From Chitinophaga sp. sic0106 (GTDB taxonomy: Bacteria; Bacteroidota; Bacteroidia; Chitinophagales; Chitinophagaceae): a stretch of DNA of 64,000 nt. Below are positions 63,988 to 64,000 of this stretch, piece by piece (positions within the stretch are counted from its first letter, which is position 1; every line of letters begins with the position of its first letter). The notes beneath the pieces were generated by a model. The model saw only the letters and a list, made by a program, of their open reading frames with translations. It searched no databases and was not told where the DNA came from. The stretch spans positions 107,781 to 171,780 of the forward strand of contig NZ_JAHUWJ010000016.1 of NCBI RefSeq assembly GCF_019219075.1. The letters are read 5' to 3'. The position numbers were made by a program, and so were the translations under genes.

Positions 63988-64000
63988 TATAATTGATATA

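Noticed and set aside
1..64000. tRNA, rRNA, IS element, prophage or integron
   Set aside because: Intergenic regions are short and contain none of their signatures; no transposase or integrase frame is present.

Overview
The window comes from a Bacteroidota chromosome, most likely a Chitinophagaceae member such as Chitinophaga; the genus is an inference. The evidence is a giant secreted protein with a type IX secretion (gliding-motility-type) C-terminal domain, a carboxypeptidase-regulatory-domain TonB receptor, an atpB with a long exported N-terminal extension, lineage-typical families (DUF4293, MlaE/MlaF without a linked Mce gene), few Shine-Dalgarno sites, and promoters of the Bacteroidota form TTG-N19/20-TAnnTTTG. 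I see no rRNA, tRNA, CRISPR array, insertion sequence or prophage. It reads as ordinary chromosome with a few unusual surface or envelope loci.

Layout. 1-1599 is the 5' part of a TonB-dependent receptor. 1814-14656 is one 12.8-kb gene for a 4280-residue DUF11-repeat adhesin-like protein. 14894-19225 is an atpB-E-F-H-A operon ending in a terminator; atpG, atpD and atpC are not in the window. 19424-23411 pairs an ABC exporter with a 733-residue exported protein that has a possible caspase-like C-terminus. 23604-28869 holds a DUF1003 membrane protein, a PhoB/PhoR-like two-component pair, a convergent OprO/P-like porin and an AraC-type regulator. 28866-33012 is a tight three-gene cell-surface O-acylation module (MBOAT plus two different SGNH proteins), followed by a secreted glucosaminidase. 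33876-36828 carries aspS and an FAD oxidoreductase.

36998-43051 encodes a 2017-residue alpha-2-macroglobulin with an intact CAEQ thioester. sucD follows (43154-44041), then MlaF/MlaE-type lipid transport genes with an upstream kinase-fold-like protein (44170-46857), a malic enzyme-phosphotransacetylase fusion, DUF4293, uvrA, a sigma-70-family ECF factor and a thiolase. 55227-58599 is an RNA-modification cluster (rlmN and two pseudouridine synthases, the first with a repeat-expanded tail). The right end has a 1-Cys peroxiredoxin, a WYL regulator divergent from a small unknown gene, a LolA-like exported protein and adenine deaminase, then a hairpin-rich noncoding tail.

Themes. Much of the window serves the envelope: TonB receptor, T9SS-exported giant, porin, acylation module, glucosaminidase, alpha-2-macroglobulin and Mla. 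Several intergenic regions contain pairs of very strong hairpins beyond what a single terminator needs. The best candidates for undescribed biology are the caspase-like protein with its ABC exporter, the kinase-fold-like protein upstream of MlaE/MlaF, the two-SGNH acylation module, and the giant repeat protein. All functional calls are from reading the sequence, without database searches.
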